This document shows, one piece after another, positions 52,792 to 61,002 of a DNA stretch of 64,000 bases. The notes under the pieces were generated by a model. It had not been told where the DNA came from. It ran no database searches and was given only the letters and a program-made list of their open reading frames with translations. Every line of letters starts with the position of its first letter. Position 1 is the stretch's first letter. The position numbers were made by a program, and so were the translations under genes. Source of the DNA: Nocardioides sp. Root682 (GTDB lineage Bacteria; Actinomycetota; Actinomycetes; Propionibacteriales; Nocardioidaceae); the NCBI RefSeq assembly GCF_001427795.1, contig NZ_LMHJ01000004.1:248001-312000 (forward strand). The letters run 5' to 3'.

Positions 52792-53603
52792 CGGTCCCGG
52801 CGAACCGCCCTCGGATCGGACTGTCCACCAGTTCGGTCTATCCCGAGTCGACCGCACACGGCTTCGCCTACGCCGCCAGCGTCGGTTACGAGGCGGTCGA
52901 GGTGATGGTGGGGATCGACGCCCTCTCCCAGCAGGTGAGTGCGGTCAAGCACCTCTCCGACCACCACCAGATGCCGATCAGCGCGATCCATGCGCCCTGC
53001 CTGCTGTTCACGCAGGCGGTCTGGGGCGTCGAGCCCTGGGGCAAGCTGGAGCGCTCTGCTGCGATGGCGCGCGAGGTGGGTGCCGAGGTCGTCGTCGTGC
53101 ACCCGCCGTTCCGGTGGCAGAAGGAGTACGCCCGCGACTTCGTCAACGGGATCGCCGCCCTCGAGGAGTCGACGGGTATCGCGTTCGCGGTGGAGAACAT
53201 GTACCCGTGGCGTGCGTCCCGCCGCCAGATGGAGATGTACCTCCCCGGTTGGGATCCGTCGGCGGAGCCCTATGCCAACACCACGATCGACCTCTCCCAC
53301 GCGTCGATCGCGCGCTCCGACCCGATCGCGATGGCCGAGCGGCTCGGCCCCCGGTTGCGCCACATCCACCTGACGGACGGCACCGACTCCGCGAAGGACG
53401 AGCACCTCGTGCCCGGCCGCGGTGACATCGGCGCGGCGGCGTTCCTCGAGCACCTGGCCACCACCGGCTTCGCGGGGGAGGTCATCCTCGAGATCAACAC
53501 GCGGCGCTGCACGACCCGCGAGGAACGCGAGGCCGACCTGCTCGAGTCCCTCGAGTTCGCCAAGCAGCACCTGACGGCGAAGACGAAGTCGCCGGACGCA
53601 TGA
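52788..53603 (+). CDS. Sugar-phosphate isomerase/epimerase-like TIM-barrel protein
   Basis: A 271-aa AP-endonuclease-2/xylose-isomerase-like TIM barrel. Metal-site residues appear in VVVHPPFRWQ, FAVENMYPW, NTTIDLSHASI, LRHIHLTDG and LEINTRR at the usual barrel strand ends. The GTG start overlaps the Ppx/GppA stop, and its own stop overlaps the ATG of the TetR gene, giving a three-gene coupled unit. Substrate unknown. Confidence 0.84.
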   Translation: MTVPANRPRIGLSTSSVYPESTAHGFAYAASVGYEAVEVMVGIDALSQQVSAVKHLSDHHQMPISAIHAPCLLFTQAVWGVEPWGKLERSAAMAREVGAEVVVVHPPFRWQKEYARDFVNGIAALEESTGIAFAVENMYPWRASRRQMEMYLPGWDPSAEPYANTTIDLSHASIARSDPIAMAERLGPRLRHIHLTDGTDSAKDEHLVPGRGDIGAAAFLEHLATTGFAGEVILEINTRRCTTREEREADLLESLEFAKQHLTAKTKSPDA

Positions 53604-54214
53604 GCGCCCCGGCCCGCGGGCGTCGGCGCGGCAGCCCCGACACGCGCGCCGCGATCCTGACGTCCGCGCGCGAACGGTTCGCTGCCGTCGGCTTCAGCGG
53701 TACGACGATCCGGGCCGTCGCGGGCGACGCCGGTGTGGACCCGGCGCTGGTTCACCACTACTTCGGCTCCAAGGACGACCTGTTCGTCGCCGCCCTCGAG
53801 CTGCCGGTCGATCCGCGGCAGGTCATCGCCGAGCGGATCGCTGCCGGTGCTCCCGATCACGGTCCCGGTGAGCGCATCCTGCGGGCGATCCTGGGGGTGT
53901 GGGACGACCCGTCGCTGCAACCCGGGCTCCTCGCCGTCGTACGACGTCTGCTCGAGCCGGGCGGCGACCGCCTGGTCCGCGACGGCTTCCTGCCGGTGGT
54001 CCTCGAACCCGTCGGCGCGCTGCTCGGGGTGCAGGACGCGGCCACGCGGATGCCGCTCGCCGCGAGCCAGGTGATCGGGGTGATCCTGATGCGCTACGTC
54101 GTCCTGGTGGAGCCCCTTGCGTCAATGCCGATCGAGCAGGTCGTGGCGATCTACGCGCCGGCGCTGGACGGGTTCCTCACGGGCCCGTTGCCCCTTGCGC
54201 CGCCGCTCCCGTGA
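53600..54214 (+). CDS. TetR-family transcriptional regulator
   Basis: A 204-aa repressor. After a basic leader, the helix-turn-helix is TRAAILTSARERFAAVGFSGTTIRAVAGDAGVDPALVHHYFGSKDDLF, about residues 15-62, and the remaining helices form the ligand domain. It is followed directly by an ABC-transporter pair, with a palindrome at the intervening promoter, so it most likely controls that exporter in response to a toxic compound. Confidence 0.9.
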   Translation: MSAPARGRRRGSPDTRAAILTSARERFAAVGFSGTTIRAVAGDAGVDPALVHHYFGSKDDLFVAALELPVDPRQVIAERIAAGAPDHGPGERILRAILGVWDDPSLQPGLLAVVRRLLEPGGDRLVRDGFLPVVLEPVGALLGVQDAATRMPLAASQVIGVILMRYVVLVEPLASMPIEQVVAIYAPALDGFLTGPLPLAPPLP

Positions 54215-54221
54215 GCGCATT

Positions 54222-54239
54222 ATTCAACGTATGGTGAAT
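54222..54239. promoter_or_regulatory. Candidate TetR operator over the ABC start codon
   Basis: ATTCAACGTATGGTGAAT is an 18-bp imperfect palindrome (14 of 18 positions symmetrical) that overlaps the ATG of the ATP-binding gene, just after the TetR gene. The position suits an autoregulated exporter promoter. Its function is inferred. Confidence 0.55.
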
Positions 54240-54965
54240 TCCGTGATCGGGATCGAGGGGCTCCACGTCGTCCGCGGCGGGCGCCCGGTGCTCGACGGCC
54301 TCGACCTCGTGATCGGGCCGGGCGTCACCGGGCTGCTCGGCCCGTCCGGGTGCGGGAAGTCGACGCTGCTGCGCAGCATCGTCGGAGTGCAGAAGACGGC
54401 AGCCGGCACCGTCACCGTCCTCGGAGCCGAGGCAGGGAGTCCCGCCGTCCGCGACCGGGTGGGCTACCAGACCCAGTCCTCCAGCGTGTACGACGACCTG
54501 ACGGTCACCGAGAACCTCCGCTTCTTCTCCCGGGTGCTCGGCAGGTCGGCCGGTGCCGTTGGGGAGGCCGTCGAGGAGGCCGTCGACGCGGTGGACCTCG
54601 GCAGTCACCGCGACAGCGTCGTGTCCCGGCTCAGTGGCGGCCAGCAGTCGAGAGTGGGCCTTGCGGTCGCACTCCTCGGGAAGCCCGACCTGCTGGTCCT
54701 CGACGAGCCCACCGTCGGACTCGACCCGGTCCTGCGGCGCGACCTGTGGGCGTTGTTCCACCGGATCGCGGACGCCGGCACGGCCGTGCTGGTGTCGAGC
54801 CACGTGATGGACGAGGCCGAGCGGTGTGACGAGCTGCTGCTGATGCGTGAGGGCCGGATCCTTGCCCAGGGCACGCCCGCAGCCGTCAAGGAGCGGGCCG
54901 GCGCCGCCGACATCGAGAGCGCGTTCCTCACGCTCGTCGAGTCCGGGTCCGGGGATGCGGCATGA
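54231..54965 (+). CDS. ABC transporter ATP-binding protein
   Basis: A 244-aa ATPase of the drug/antibiotic exporter (DrrA/YhhH-like) class. Walker A GPSGCGKST at residues 37-45, signature LSGGQQ at 134-139, Walker B LLVLDEP at 154-160 and the SSHVMDEAERCDELLLMREG H-loop region are complete. The ATG at 54231 is used; a longer reading would enter the TetR gene. It overlaps the permease gene by an ATGA. Confidence 0.92.
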   Translation: MVNSVIGIEGLHVVRGGRPVLDGLDLVIGPGVTGLLGPSGCGKSTLLRSIVGVQKTAAGTVTVLGAEAGSPAVRDRVGYQTQSSSVYDDLTVTENLRFFSRVLGRSAGAVGEAVEEAVDAVDLGSHRDSVVSRLSGGQQSRVGLAVALLGKPDLLVLDEPTVGLDPVLRRDLWALFHRIADAGTAVLVSSHVMDEAERCDELLLMREGRILAQGTPAAVKERAGAADIESAFLTLVESGSGDAA

Positions 54966-55696
54966 GTCCCCGCGTCACCCTGGCCATCGCCACCCGCGTG
55001 CTCACCCAGCTGCGCCGCGACCACCGCACCCTGGCGATGCTGCTCGTGCTGCCCTGCCTGCTCCAGGCCCTGCTGTGGTGGGTCTTCCAGGACACGCCGC
55101 TGGTCTTCGACCGGATCGGGCCGGCCCTGCTCGCGATCTTCCCCTTCTTCGTGATGTTCCTGGTGACCAGCGTGACCACGCTCCGGGAGCGGTCGAGCGG
55201 GACCCTCGAGCGCCTGTTCACGATGCCGATGGGGCGCCTCGACTTCCTGCTCGGCTACGCCCTGGCGTTCGGTGCCGTGGCAGCGGTGCAGGCAGCCCTG
55301 GCGGCGGGCGTCGCGATCGGTCTGCTCGACCTCGACGTCCGCGGCGCCGCCGGCCTGCTCGTGGTGGTCGGTGTGGCCGACGCCGTGCTCGGTACGGCGC
55401 TCGGCCTGTTCGTCTCCGCATTCGCCCGTACCGAGTTCCAGGCCGTCCAGTTCCTGCCGGCGATCGTCGTCCCGCAGATCCTGCTGTGCGGCCTCCTGGT
55501 GCCACGCGACCGGCTTCCGCGGACGCTCGAGGTCGTGGCCGACCTGTTGCCGCTCTCCTACGCCGTCGACGCGATGGAGCAGCTCGCGACGAGCACGCGG
55601 CCGGGTGACGTGTGGCGCGACGTGGCGATCGTGGCCGGGTTCGCCGTCGCGGCGCTGGCCCTCGGTGCGGCAACCCTGCGGCGTCGTACGGACTGA
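54962..55696 (+). CDS. ABC-2-type transporter permease
   Basis: A 244-aa membrane protein with six hydrophobic segments, including LLVLPCLLQALLWWVF, LLAIFPFFVMFLVTSVTTL and the C-terminal VAIVAGFAVAALALGAATL. Loop signatures RERSSGTLERLFTMP and FVSAFARTEFQAVQ match ABC-2 permeases of drug exporters. It pairs with the ATPase just upstream through ATGA coupling. Substrate not predictable; regulator and pair together suggest efflux. Confidence 0.9.
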   Translation: MSPRVTLAIATRVLTQLRRDHRTLAMLLVLPCLLQALLWWVFQDTPLVFDRIGPALLAIFPFFVMFLVTSVTTLRERSSGTLERLFTMPMGRLDFLLGYALAFGAVAAVQAALAAGVAIGLLDLDVRGAAGLLVVVGVADAVLGTALGLFVSAFARTEFQAVQFLPAIVVPQILLCGLLVPRDRLPRTLEVVADLLPLSYAVDAMEQLATSTRPGDVWRDVAIVAGFAVAALALGAATLRRRTD

Positions 55697-55781
55697 AACT
55701 GACGGAAGGCGTGGGGTTGATCTCACCCCCGCCCGAGAGCCGAAACCCCCATTCCGCGGGCCCTTTGCGTAGGTTGGAGCC

Positions 55782-56714
55782 ATGCGACCGGTCCGGGATT
55801 CCCTCCTGCTGCTGTCGCGCAGCGGGACCGTGAAGAAGTTGGTCACGACGCTCCCGATCACCTCCGCGATGGTGCACGGCTACGTGCCCGGGGAGACCGT
55901 CCGCGAGGCCCTGGCCGCGGTCGAGGAGCTCGCGGCCCGGGGCATTCACACCACGATCGACCGCCTCGGCGAGGACACCCTCGACGAGGCGCAGGCGACC
56001 GCAACGGTGACGGCCTACCGGATCCTGCTCGACAAGATCGCCGACCACCGCCTCGCGCGCCACGCCGAGGTGTCGCTGAAGCTCACCGCGATCGGCCTGC
56101 TGCTGCCCGACGGGGAACGGATCGCCCTCGCGAACGCCCGCAAGATCTGCCGCACGGCGGCCGGCGCCGGCACCACGGTCACCATCGACATGGAGGACCA
56201 CACGGTCACCGACGCGACGCTGGGGATCGTGCTGGCGCTGCGCGAGGAGTTCCCCTCCACCGGCGCGGTGCTGCAGGCCTACCTGCACCGCACCGAGGCC
56301 GACTGTCGGACCCTGGCGTACGCCGGCAGTCGGGTGCGTCTGTGCAAGGGCGCCTACGACGAGCCCTCCGACGTCGCCTTCACCGACCCCCGTGACGTGG
56401 ACCGGTCCTACGTCCGCTGCCTCAAGGTGCTGTTCGCGGGCGAGGCCTATCCGATGATCGCGACCCACGACCCGCGGTTGATCGAGATCGCCGCCTCCCT
56501 CTCGAGTCGCTACGGCAAGGCGCCCGGCACCTACGAGTTCCAGATGCTCTACGGAATTCGGCCGCTCGAGCAGCAGCGCCTGGCCGCCAGCGGCGAGAAG
56601 GTGCGGGTCTACCTGCCCTACGGCGAGCAGTGGTACGGCTACCTGATGCGGCGACTGGCGGAGCGTCCGCAGAACCTGTCACTGTTTCTCACGTCCTTGA
56701 TCTCCAGGAAGTGA
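55782..56714 (+). CDS. putA: Proline dehydrogenase
   Basis: A 310-aa monofunctional FAD enzyme oxidising proline to pyrroline-5-carboxylate. The TIM-barrel segments are GIHTTIDRLGEDTLDEAQAT, AEVSLKLTAIGLLLPDG, GAGTTVTIDMEDHTVTDATL, RVRLCKGAYDEP and YEFQMLYGIRPLEQQRLA, which include conserved substrate and flavin contacts. The P5C dehydrogenase gene expected to accompany it is not seen; the accessory island begins just after. Confidence 0.9.
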   Translation: MRPVRDSLLLLSRSGTVKKLVTTLPITSAMVHGYVPGETVREALAAVEELAARGIHTTIDRLGEDTLDEAQATATVTAYRILLDKIADHRLARHAEVSLKLTAIGLLLPDGERIALANARKICRTAAGAGTTVTIDMEDHTVTDATLGIVLALREEFPSTGAVLQAYLHRTEADCRTLAYAGSRVRLCKGAYDEPSDVAFTDPRDVDRSYVRCLKVLFAGEAYPMIATHDPRLIEIAASLSSRYGKAPGTYEFQMLYGIRPLEQQRLAASGEKVRVYLPYGEQWYGYLMRRLAERPQNLSLFLTSLISRK

Positions 56715-56863
56715 CTCAGCAGGAGCGCAGTCAAGCGTGATTCCTGAGCAAAACTGGCTCTGACCTGCATAAACACTGATCGACGGTTGTCGCCGCATGG
56801 CGGCGTTCGTCGACCTTCGGTGGCCCCGATGTGGCCCTGAGGTGACCAGGAAGCAGGATTAGA

Positions 56864-57463
56864 ATGGACAACGACAAGACCCGCCAGAGCGCGCTCGACG
56901 AGTATCACCGGATCGTGGCCCTCTTTGGCGAGTGGTACGACCGCGACACGAGGTTGGAACGCACTGCGCTTGAGGCAGAGCTCGGCCGCACCATCGACGT
57001 GGCGGCCCACCACAACGAAGCGACCGCAACGCGGGTTGTGTTTGATGAGGTTCTGGTCGAGGTCATCGCCGAGGCCTTCGCTGCCGGAATCCCGAGATGG
57101 ATGATTGTCGAGTTCCGCGGGTGGGTGTCGCACAACGACCTGCGGGACCTGATGGGACGCGCTCGCCGGCCCTACCGGCTCGACCTCGAAAGGGAGTGGG
57201 TCCAGTACCGGACGCTCGTATCGGTTCAGCAGGATGCGCGTCGCTTGGCAACGACCGACCCTGCGGCCGCCGACCGGCTCCTACGCGCGGCCAGGACGCT
57301 GCTCAAGAGGTGGGTCAGGGAGGTTCCGAAGACTCCGCCGACTGAATACCTCAAGCAGTTCGCTTCGGGATTCCACGCCGACCACCGTCGCGAGTGGGTG
57401 GACGCTCGCCGGCGCTTGGCCGAACAGGTCGATCAACTCGGGCAGACCGAGGTCACCAAGTGA
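56864..57463 (+). CDS. Hypothetical protein
   Basis: 199 aa, acidic to neutral, helical, with no membrane helix and no family I recognise. The sequence has several aromatic/acidic patches (EWYDRDTRLERTALEAELGRT, DLEREWVQYRTLVSV) and a terminal HADHRREWVDARRRLAEQVDQL. It starts after 150 bp of intergenic DNA and its TGA overlaps the GTG of the HTH gene, so the three genes here are coupled. Function unknown; phage or ICE regulatory module from context. Confidence 0.6.
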   Translation: MDNDKTRQSALDEYHRIVALFGEWYDRDTRLERTALEAELGRTIDVAAHHNEATATRVVFDEVLVEVIAEAFAAGIPRWMIVEFRGWVSHNDLRDLMGRARRPYRLDLEREWVQYRTLVSVQQDARRLATTDPAAADRLLRAARTLLKRWVREVPKTPPTEYLKQFASGFHADHRREWVDARRRLAEQVDQLGQTEVTK

Positions 57464-57699
57464 CCGGGCAATCGACTGACCAGCCTGGCCCGGGTTCCTC
57501 TGAGCCTCAGGCTCACGCGTCGATCGAGCCCCTGATGCTCGTCGAGGAGGCCGCTGCCATCCTTCGTGTTGCGCCGGACTGGCTGTACCGGGCCGCACGG
57601 GCTGACCGCATCCCTTCGGTCCGAATGGGCCGCAATGTCAGGTTCCGCCCGGAGGACATCCGCGAGCTTCGTGACCACGGGTTGGCGTTCGATGAGTAG
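57460..57699 (+). CDS. Excisionase-like helix-turn-helix protein
   Basis: A 79-aa small DNA-binding protein. Its C-terminal 55 residues match the winged-helix excisionase/MerR-like pattern: LMLVEEAAAILRVAPDWLYRAARADRIPSVRMGRNVRFRPEDIREL. The GTG at 57460 overlaps the previous stop, and its TAG lies inside the start of the WhiB-like gene (8-bp overlap), so all three are translated together. It may regulate excision or the operon itself. Confidence 0.75.
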   Translation: MTGQSTDQPGPGSSEPQAHASIEPLMLVEEAAAILRVAPDWLYRAARADRIPSVRMGRNVRFRPEDIRELRDHGLAFDE

Positions 57700-57916
57700 G
57701 TGGGGCATTGGGTGGCGATTCGATCCAGACCTGGACTGGATGTACCGGGCTGCCTGCATCGGGGCAGAGCCAGACCGGTTCTTTTCCTCGGGTCGAGGAG
57801 GGCGAGTGTCGTTGCGGGGTCTCCCGTGCGGAACCTGTCCGGTCCGTGCCGAGTGCCGTGAGTTCGCGGAGGGTCGCAGTCTCGTAGGCGTCTGGGGCGG
57901 CCGTTCGTTCGGTTAG
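57692..57916 (+). CDS. whiB: WhiB-like iron-sulphur transcription factor (short form)
   Basis: 74 aa. The four cluster cysteines C22, C46, C49 and C55 follow the WhiB pattern C...C-x2-C-x5-C, and GVWGG at 66-70 is the canonical turn. The basic C-terminal DNA-binding tail is nearly absent (only RSFG after the turn), so it may act through the sigma factor only. WhiB proteins bind the primary sigma factor; phage- and element-encoded copies are known. The ATG overlaps the upstream HTH gene by 8 bp. Confidence 0.82.
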   Translation: MSRWGIGWRFDPDLDWMYRAACIGAEPDRFFSSGRGGRVSLRGLPCGTCPVRAECREFAEGRSLVGVWGGRSFG

Positions 57917-58065
57917 GAGACCGGAATCAGTGCGAGCATTCGGTTGGGGACAACCTTGGTGAAGGCCTGTGAACGCGGCGGAACTCCCTGGCAAGGCGAT
58001 CGAGCTCGAACGAACTCGGAGGTGGCGCAACCTCCGAGTCGGTCGTGCGCCGCTCTCATTGTTTG

Positions 58066-58077
58066 AACGCCCGTTAC
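58066..58077. repeat. Palindromic repeat AACGCCCGTTAC, copy 1
   Basis: AACGCCCGTTAC (58066-58077) contains the TAA stop of the minus-strand zinc protein. It is one of at least four near-identical copies in the island, none seen in the first 56 kb. Confidence 0.6.
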
Positions 58078-58439
58078 TTGGTCGACACGACGGGGTGTCG
58101 GGTCGATGAGGTCGTGGCCGTCTCGTACGCCTCGGTTCGGGCGGGGTGAACTGCTCGCCTGCCCCTCGGGCTGCGCCACTGGCACCATTCGTGTGCCGCG
58201 ACGTGGCACGTGGGGCAGTCGACGGTTCGGATCTGCGCCCGGTGCTCCTCGCGCTCGCCTGGGCTTCGCCCCGGAGCGCGGCCCTCGGAGATGGCACGCT
58301 GGTGGGTGAACGCGCGATAGCGGTCCAGGTGCGTGACCTCACGCAGGTTGCCGCTGAGTTCGCGGCAGTGCCGCATGGGGAGGGCGCCGCAGGTCGGGCA
58401 GATGACGCTATGCGCGTCGAGGCACCAGGTGAGTTTCAT
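58074..58439 (-). CDS. Small protein with two CPxC zinc-binding modules
   Basis: 121 aa. Two copies of CPTC-x7-C are visible: CPTCGALPMRHC (C14, C17, C25) and CPTCHVAAHEWC (C75, C78, C86), with a helical EEHRAQIRTVD link. This resembles small zinc-ribbon proteins often found on actinophages and ICEs. AAGGA sits 7 bases before the ATG. It is convergent with the WhiB-like operon. Function unknown; DNA binding is a guess. Confidence 0.72.
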   Translation of the reverse strand: MKLTWCLDAHSVICPTCGALPMRHCRELSGNLREVTHLDRYRAFTHQRAISEGRAPGRSPGEREEHRAQIRTVDCPTCHVAAHEWCQWRSPRGRRAVHPARTEAYETATTSSTRHPVVSTK

Positions 58440-58668
58440 GGCAGGTCCTTCGTGGGTGGAGGAGCGCCCTCTTGGTCGCTGTTCCCAGCCTTGTCGTCTG
58501 GTCAAGGGCGTCGCCCACTTGTCGACCTGGGGAACGAGGAGCGAGTACCTGCCGACTTCGTGCGATACGCGGGTCGCCCCATGGAATCCGGTGCTTCGAT
58601 CCGAAAGAATGGTTTCGTGCCGTAGTGGAACGGGCTCCCACGCGGGGTTGCAGGGATCGCGAGACCCT

Positions 58669-58768
58669 GCGGGGCTAATAGCGGGCCGGCCAAGGACTCA
58701 CGGCGGTCAGCCCCGAAAGCCTCCCAGCCGCAGGGGTTCCCTCTGGGGTAAGGAGGGTTTCCCAAACC
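58669..58768. repeat. Origin-like module, copy A
   Basis: Shares GCGGGGCTAA, GCCGG, GACTCA, a GGTCAG box, a GCC-x-AGGGG-TTCCCTCTG-like block and GGGGTAAGGAGGGTTTCCC with the module at 59066-59180, in the same order and orientation. Divergence is high, so it may be an old duplication or shared structure. Confidence 0.5.
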
Positions 58769-58898
58769 GGACCTGCGGATCTTCAGCAGTCAGAGGTGGG
58801 CCGGGGGAGAGTGCAAGCGCCACAGGGTGGAAGGACCGGCGCGCGGGTTCGACCGGGTAGCAGCAATCTGCGCCGGCTCCGCTATCAGCCCAGGCATG

Positions 58899-58911
58899 TA
58901 ACGCCCGTTAG
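58899..58911. repeat. Palindromic repeat TAACGCCCGTTA, copy 2
   Basis: TAACGCCCGTTAG at 58899-58911, in the origin-like gap. Same core as copies 1, 3 and 4. Confidence 0.6.
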
Positions 58912-59065
58912 TTCGCGGACTTCGAGCTGATCCTCGCGCGACCGGAGGCGAACCGTCGTCTGGGACTCGCCTACAGGGCCGACGCCCTTGACTTGGGCAC
59001 CAGAGTTGACCTTGCGCCCGTAGTGGGCGTGGCATCCCTCCGGGATGCGCGGTACCGCAAGGACC

Positions 59066-59180
59066 GCGGGGCTAAGGACTTGCCGGACACCTCAGACTCA
59101 GTGACGGTCAGAACTCTGGAAGTCGCCCCCCTGCCACCAGGAATCTCTGATCCTGGGGGTAGGGGGGCGTATCCCCACCG
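59066..59180. repeat. Origin-like module, copy B
   Basis: Second, diverged copy of the module at 58669, ending GGGGTAGGGGGGCGTATCCCC. The GC-rich block is preceded by a CTGCCACCAGGAATCTCTG segment. See copy A. Confidence 0.5.
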
Positions 59181-59221
59181 TTTCCTTGTCCTCTCTCTGG
59201 TCAGCGGGGTAAACCCAAAAC

Positions 59222-59238
59222 GTTCTCCGATAGAGAAC
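59222..59238. other. Short hairpin near the Rep gene
   Basis: GTTCTC and GAGAAC pair perfectly around a CGATA loop at 59222-59238. It lies between the origin-like modules and the Rep gene and could be a nick-site stem-loop, but nothing confirms this. Confidence 0.35.
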
Positions 59239-59374
59239 CTCCGCGCGAGGGACTTCTGGTCGTGCGACCGGGTCATGACACCCCCCACCCCTTGCGCGTA
59301 CCCACAGCGATGACTGGCCGAAGGGCGGCCCCGGTGCCTCACTGACACGGATGTCGCGCTCCCCAAAAGACGGG

Positions 59375-59396
59375 CACCGCGAACACGCAGTGCATG
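59375..59396. repeat. 22-bp direct repeat, left copy
   Basis: Begins CACCGCGAACACGCAG and ends TGCATG; identical over 22 bp to 61003-61024, with ACTGACAC-like sequence upstream of both. The pair brackets the Rep and excisionase genes (about 1.6 kb). Confidence 0.65.
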
Positions 59397-59454
59397 TCCT
59401 TCGGAGATGTTGCGTTGCGCTCACTCTCGACTGCTGAGCTTCGCGAGCGCGTTC

Positions 59455-60111
59455 TTACGCCGATCGACGCCTCCCGATCGCCTCGTGGAGGCCGCTGATC
59501 GCGTTGCCTCGCCCGTCACGCCAGAATCCGCGAGTGGCATGAAGGAGACGCCCGCCGTTGATGGACAGGAAGTCTGCGGTCGCAGGGGGTAGGAGTGCCG
59601 CGGTGGGATCACCCTGAAGGACTGCCTTCAGGCCGTAACTCAATGAGGCGCCTTCCGGCGCGCGCCTCGGCTGCACATCCGCCCACCCCATGTCTGCGCG
59701 TGCCGCGGCGTCTCGCACAACGTCTCGCGTTAGCGATCCAGATGCAGACCAAGCCCAAGCGTGGATATGGTTCCCGACGCCCGACGGGTTTCGCTCGACG
59801 TGGTAGCAGTCTTGCCAGCCGGCCACCTTGCGGTTCATGTTTCGGCGAAAGCTCTTCATCGAGTCCCGCACGTCGCCCCAGTCTGAGCTGACATCGGTCA
59901 GGAGCACCGCGACAGTCGGACGACTACGGCCGATCGCCACTGCCGAGCGGCGCGCGTTGCTGATCACGCACGCAGGGCATTGGTGGCTACCGCAGGAGGC
60001 CGGCCGCAGCTCCCCTGTACGGAGATCGACGATCTGAGTTGGAACCCTGCGCATGCAGACGCTCCCTTGTCCATAGGCGGCTTGTTCGAACCATTCCCCA
60101 TAACCAGGCAT
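59455..60111 (-). CDS. rep: HUH-family rolling-circle replication initiator (Rep-like)
   Basis: A 218-aa protein with the hallmarks of actinobacterial plasmid and phage Rep proteins: a Cys cluster C40, C45 and C48 (SCGSHQCPAC), the HUH metal motif N-H115-I-H117 in GNHIHAWAW, and a single Y159-x-x-K162 in SYGLKAV that would be the nicking tyrosine. It should nick one strand at a double-strand origin. I use the ATG at 60111; the frame is open to about 60243 but that part overlaps the excisionase gene. The short length may mean it lacks a C-terminal domain. Not located: an identified nick site or a helicase. Confidence 0.76.
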   Translation of the reverse strand: MPGYGEWFEQAAYGQGSVCMRRVPTQIVDLRTGELRPASCGSHQCPACVISNARRSAVAIGRSRPTVAVLLTDVSSDWGDVRDSMKSFRRNMNRKVAGWQDCYHVERNPSGVGNHIHAWAWSASGSLTRDVVRDAAARADMGWADVQPRRAPEGASLSYGLKAVLQGDPTAALLPPATADFLSINGGRLLHATRGFWRDGRGNAISGLHEAIGRRRSA

Positions 60112-60192
60112 GCGACGTACTTCGACACCGAGTGACAGAGACCAGCATGACGTTCCACATCGAGGCAGACTGTTCGTGTCGAAGTACCTGTC

Positions 60193-60384
60193 ATGAGCGA
60201 ATACTTGACAGTCCAGGAAGCCGCCGACTTGCTCCGTTGCCACCGCGCGACCGTTCGTCGTCAGATCGACGCGGGGCAGTTGCCAGCGATCAGGCTGGGT
60301 CGCTGCTTCAGGATTCGGCGTTCAGATGTGGACGCACTGCGACAGATCCCCAACAAGGAACCGTCGACACCCGTGCAGGGGTAA
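60193..60384 (+). CDS. xis: Excisionase-family DNA-binding protein
   Basis: A 63-aa MerR/excisionase-like winged helix: YLTVQEAADLLRCHRATVRRQIDAGQLPAIRLGRCFRIRRSDVDALRQ. The pattern is the classic xis of actinobacterial integrative elements. Its 5' end is divergent from the Rep gene. An integrase gene would usually follow, but the next 750 bp holds no integrase. Confidence 0.8.
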   Translation: MSEYLTVQEAADLLRCHRATVRRQIDAGQLPAIRLGRCFRIRRSDVDALRQIPNKEPSTPVQG

Positions 60385-60547
60385 CCGCTCGCTCATCCAA
60401 CACCGAGACAACCTTCGGACTGACCTGAACTTGCTTGTGTGCGGCGGGCCTCCGCAGCAGCGCGGTCGTCGGAGCGAAGTGCTCCAAACGGCTCTCCAGC
60501 GTGCTCGAGCCCGTCGTTCGGGACCGGATTGGAGTCAGTCGCCCATC

Positions 60548-60560
60548 TAACGCCCGTTAC
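60548..60560. repeat. Palindromic repeat TAACGCCCGTTA, copy 3
   Basis: TAACGCCCGTTAC at 60548-60560, in the gap downstream of the excisionase-like gene. Same core and orientation as copies 1, 2 and 4. Confidence 0.6.
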
Positions 60561-61002
60561 TACAAGGAGCAGGGCGACGAAAGGACTGGGGAGTGGACGG
60601 GGCACATAGTGGATGTCGGGCCAGCTCAGTCCCGGGGCTGTGTCGTGATCGGGTCGGTTTCCGACGCCCGTCGCTCGTCAGATCGATCCTTGGGGGCTGA
60701 CGACCGCAGCTGACTCGGTCGTTGACGCACGCCGATACGTTGATCTTGGAACCTCTCGCGAAGCGAAGCGACGCCGGCGCCGATGAGGCCGGGTCCGGGT
60801 GGAACCGCCCAGACGTGCAGTGAGACGCCCTCGGACGACTGACTCCACGACCCGCGCTCCACCGGCTACCTCGTGGGACCGGGTCTGCCGCGCGGCACCC
60901 ACTACGTGTACGGGCTCAGTGCGTTGATAGCACTGCACGCCTTGAAGCGCCGTAGGAGTCGCAGAGGACTTTGTCTGGACCCCTGTCCAGCCAACTGACA
61001 CA

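Larger units (their letters stand above)
58440..59454. other. Non-coding, repeat-rich region upstream of the Rep gene
   Basis: About 1 kb without a convincing gene on either strand. It contains a palindromic repeat copy at 58899-58911, two diverged copies of a 100-115-bp module (58669-58768 and 59066-59180), a small hairpin at 59222-59238 and one 22-bp direct repeat at 59375-59396. This layout is compatible with a replication origin, but no nick site was identified. Confidence 0.55.

Noticed and set aside
58843..58866. tRNA-like T-arm string (GGGTTCGACCGGG)
   Set aside because: No matching acceptor, anticodon or D arm around it.
60435..60713. A 92-codon plus-strand frame in the gap after the excisionase-like gene
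   Set aside because: No ribosome site, no domain and low-complexity composition.
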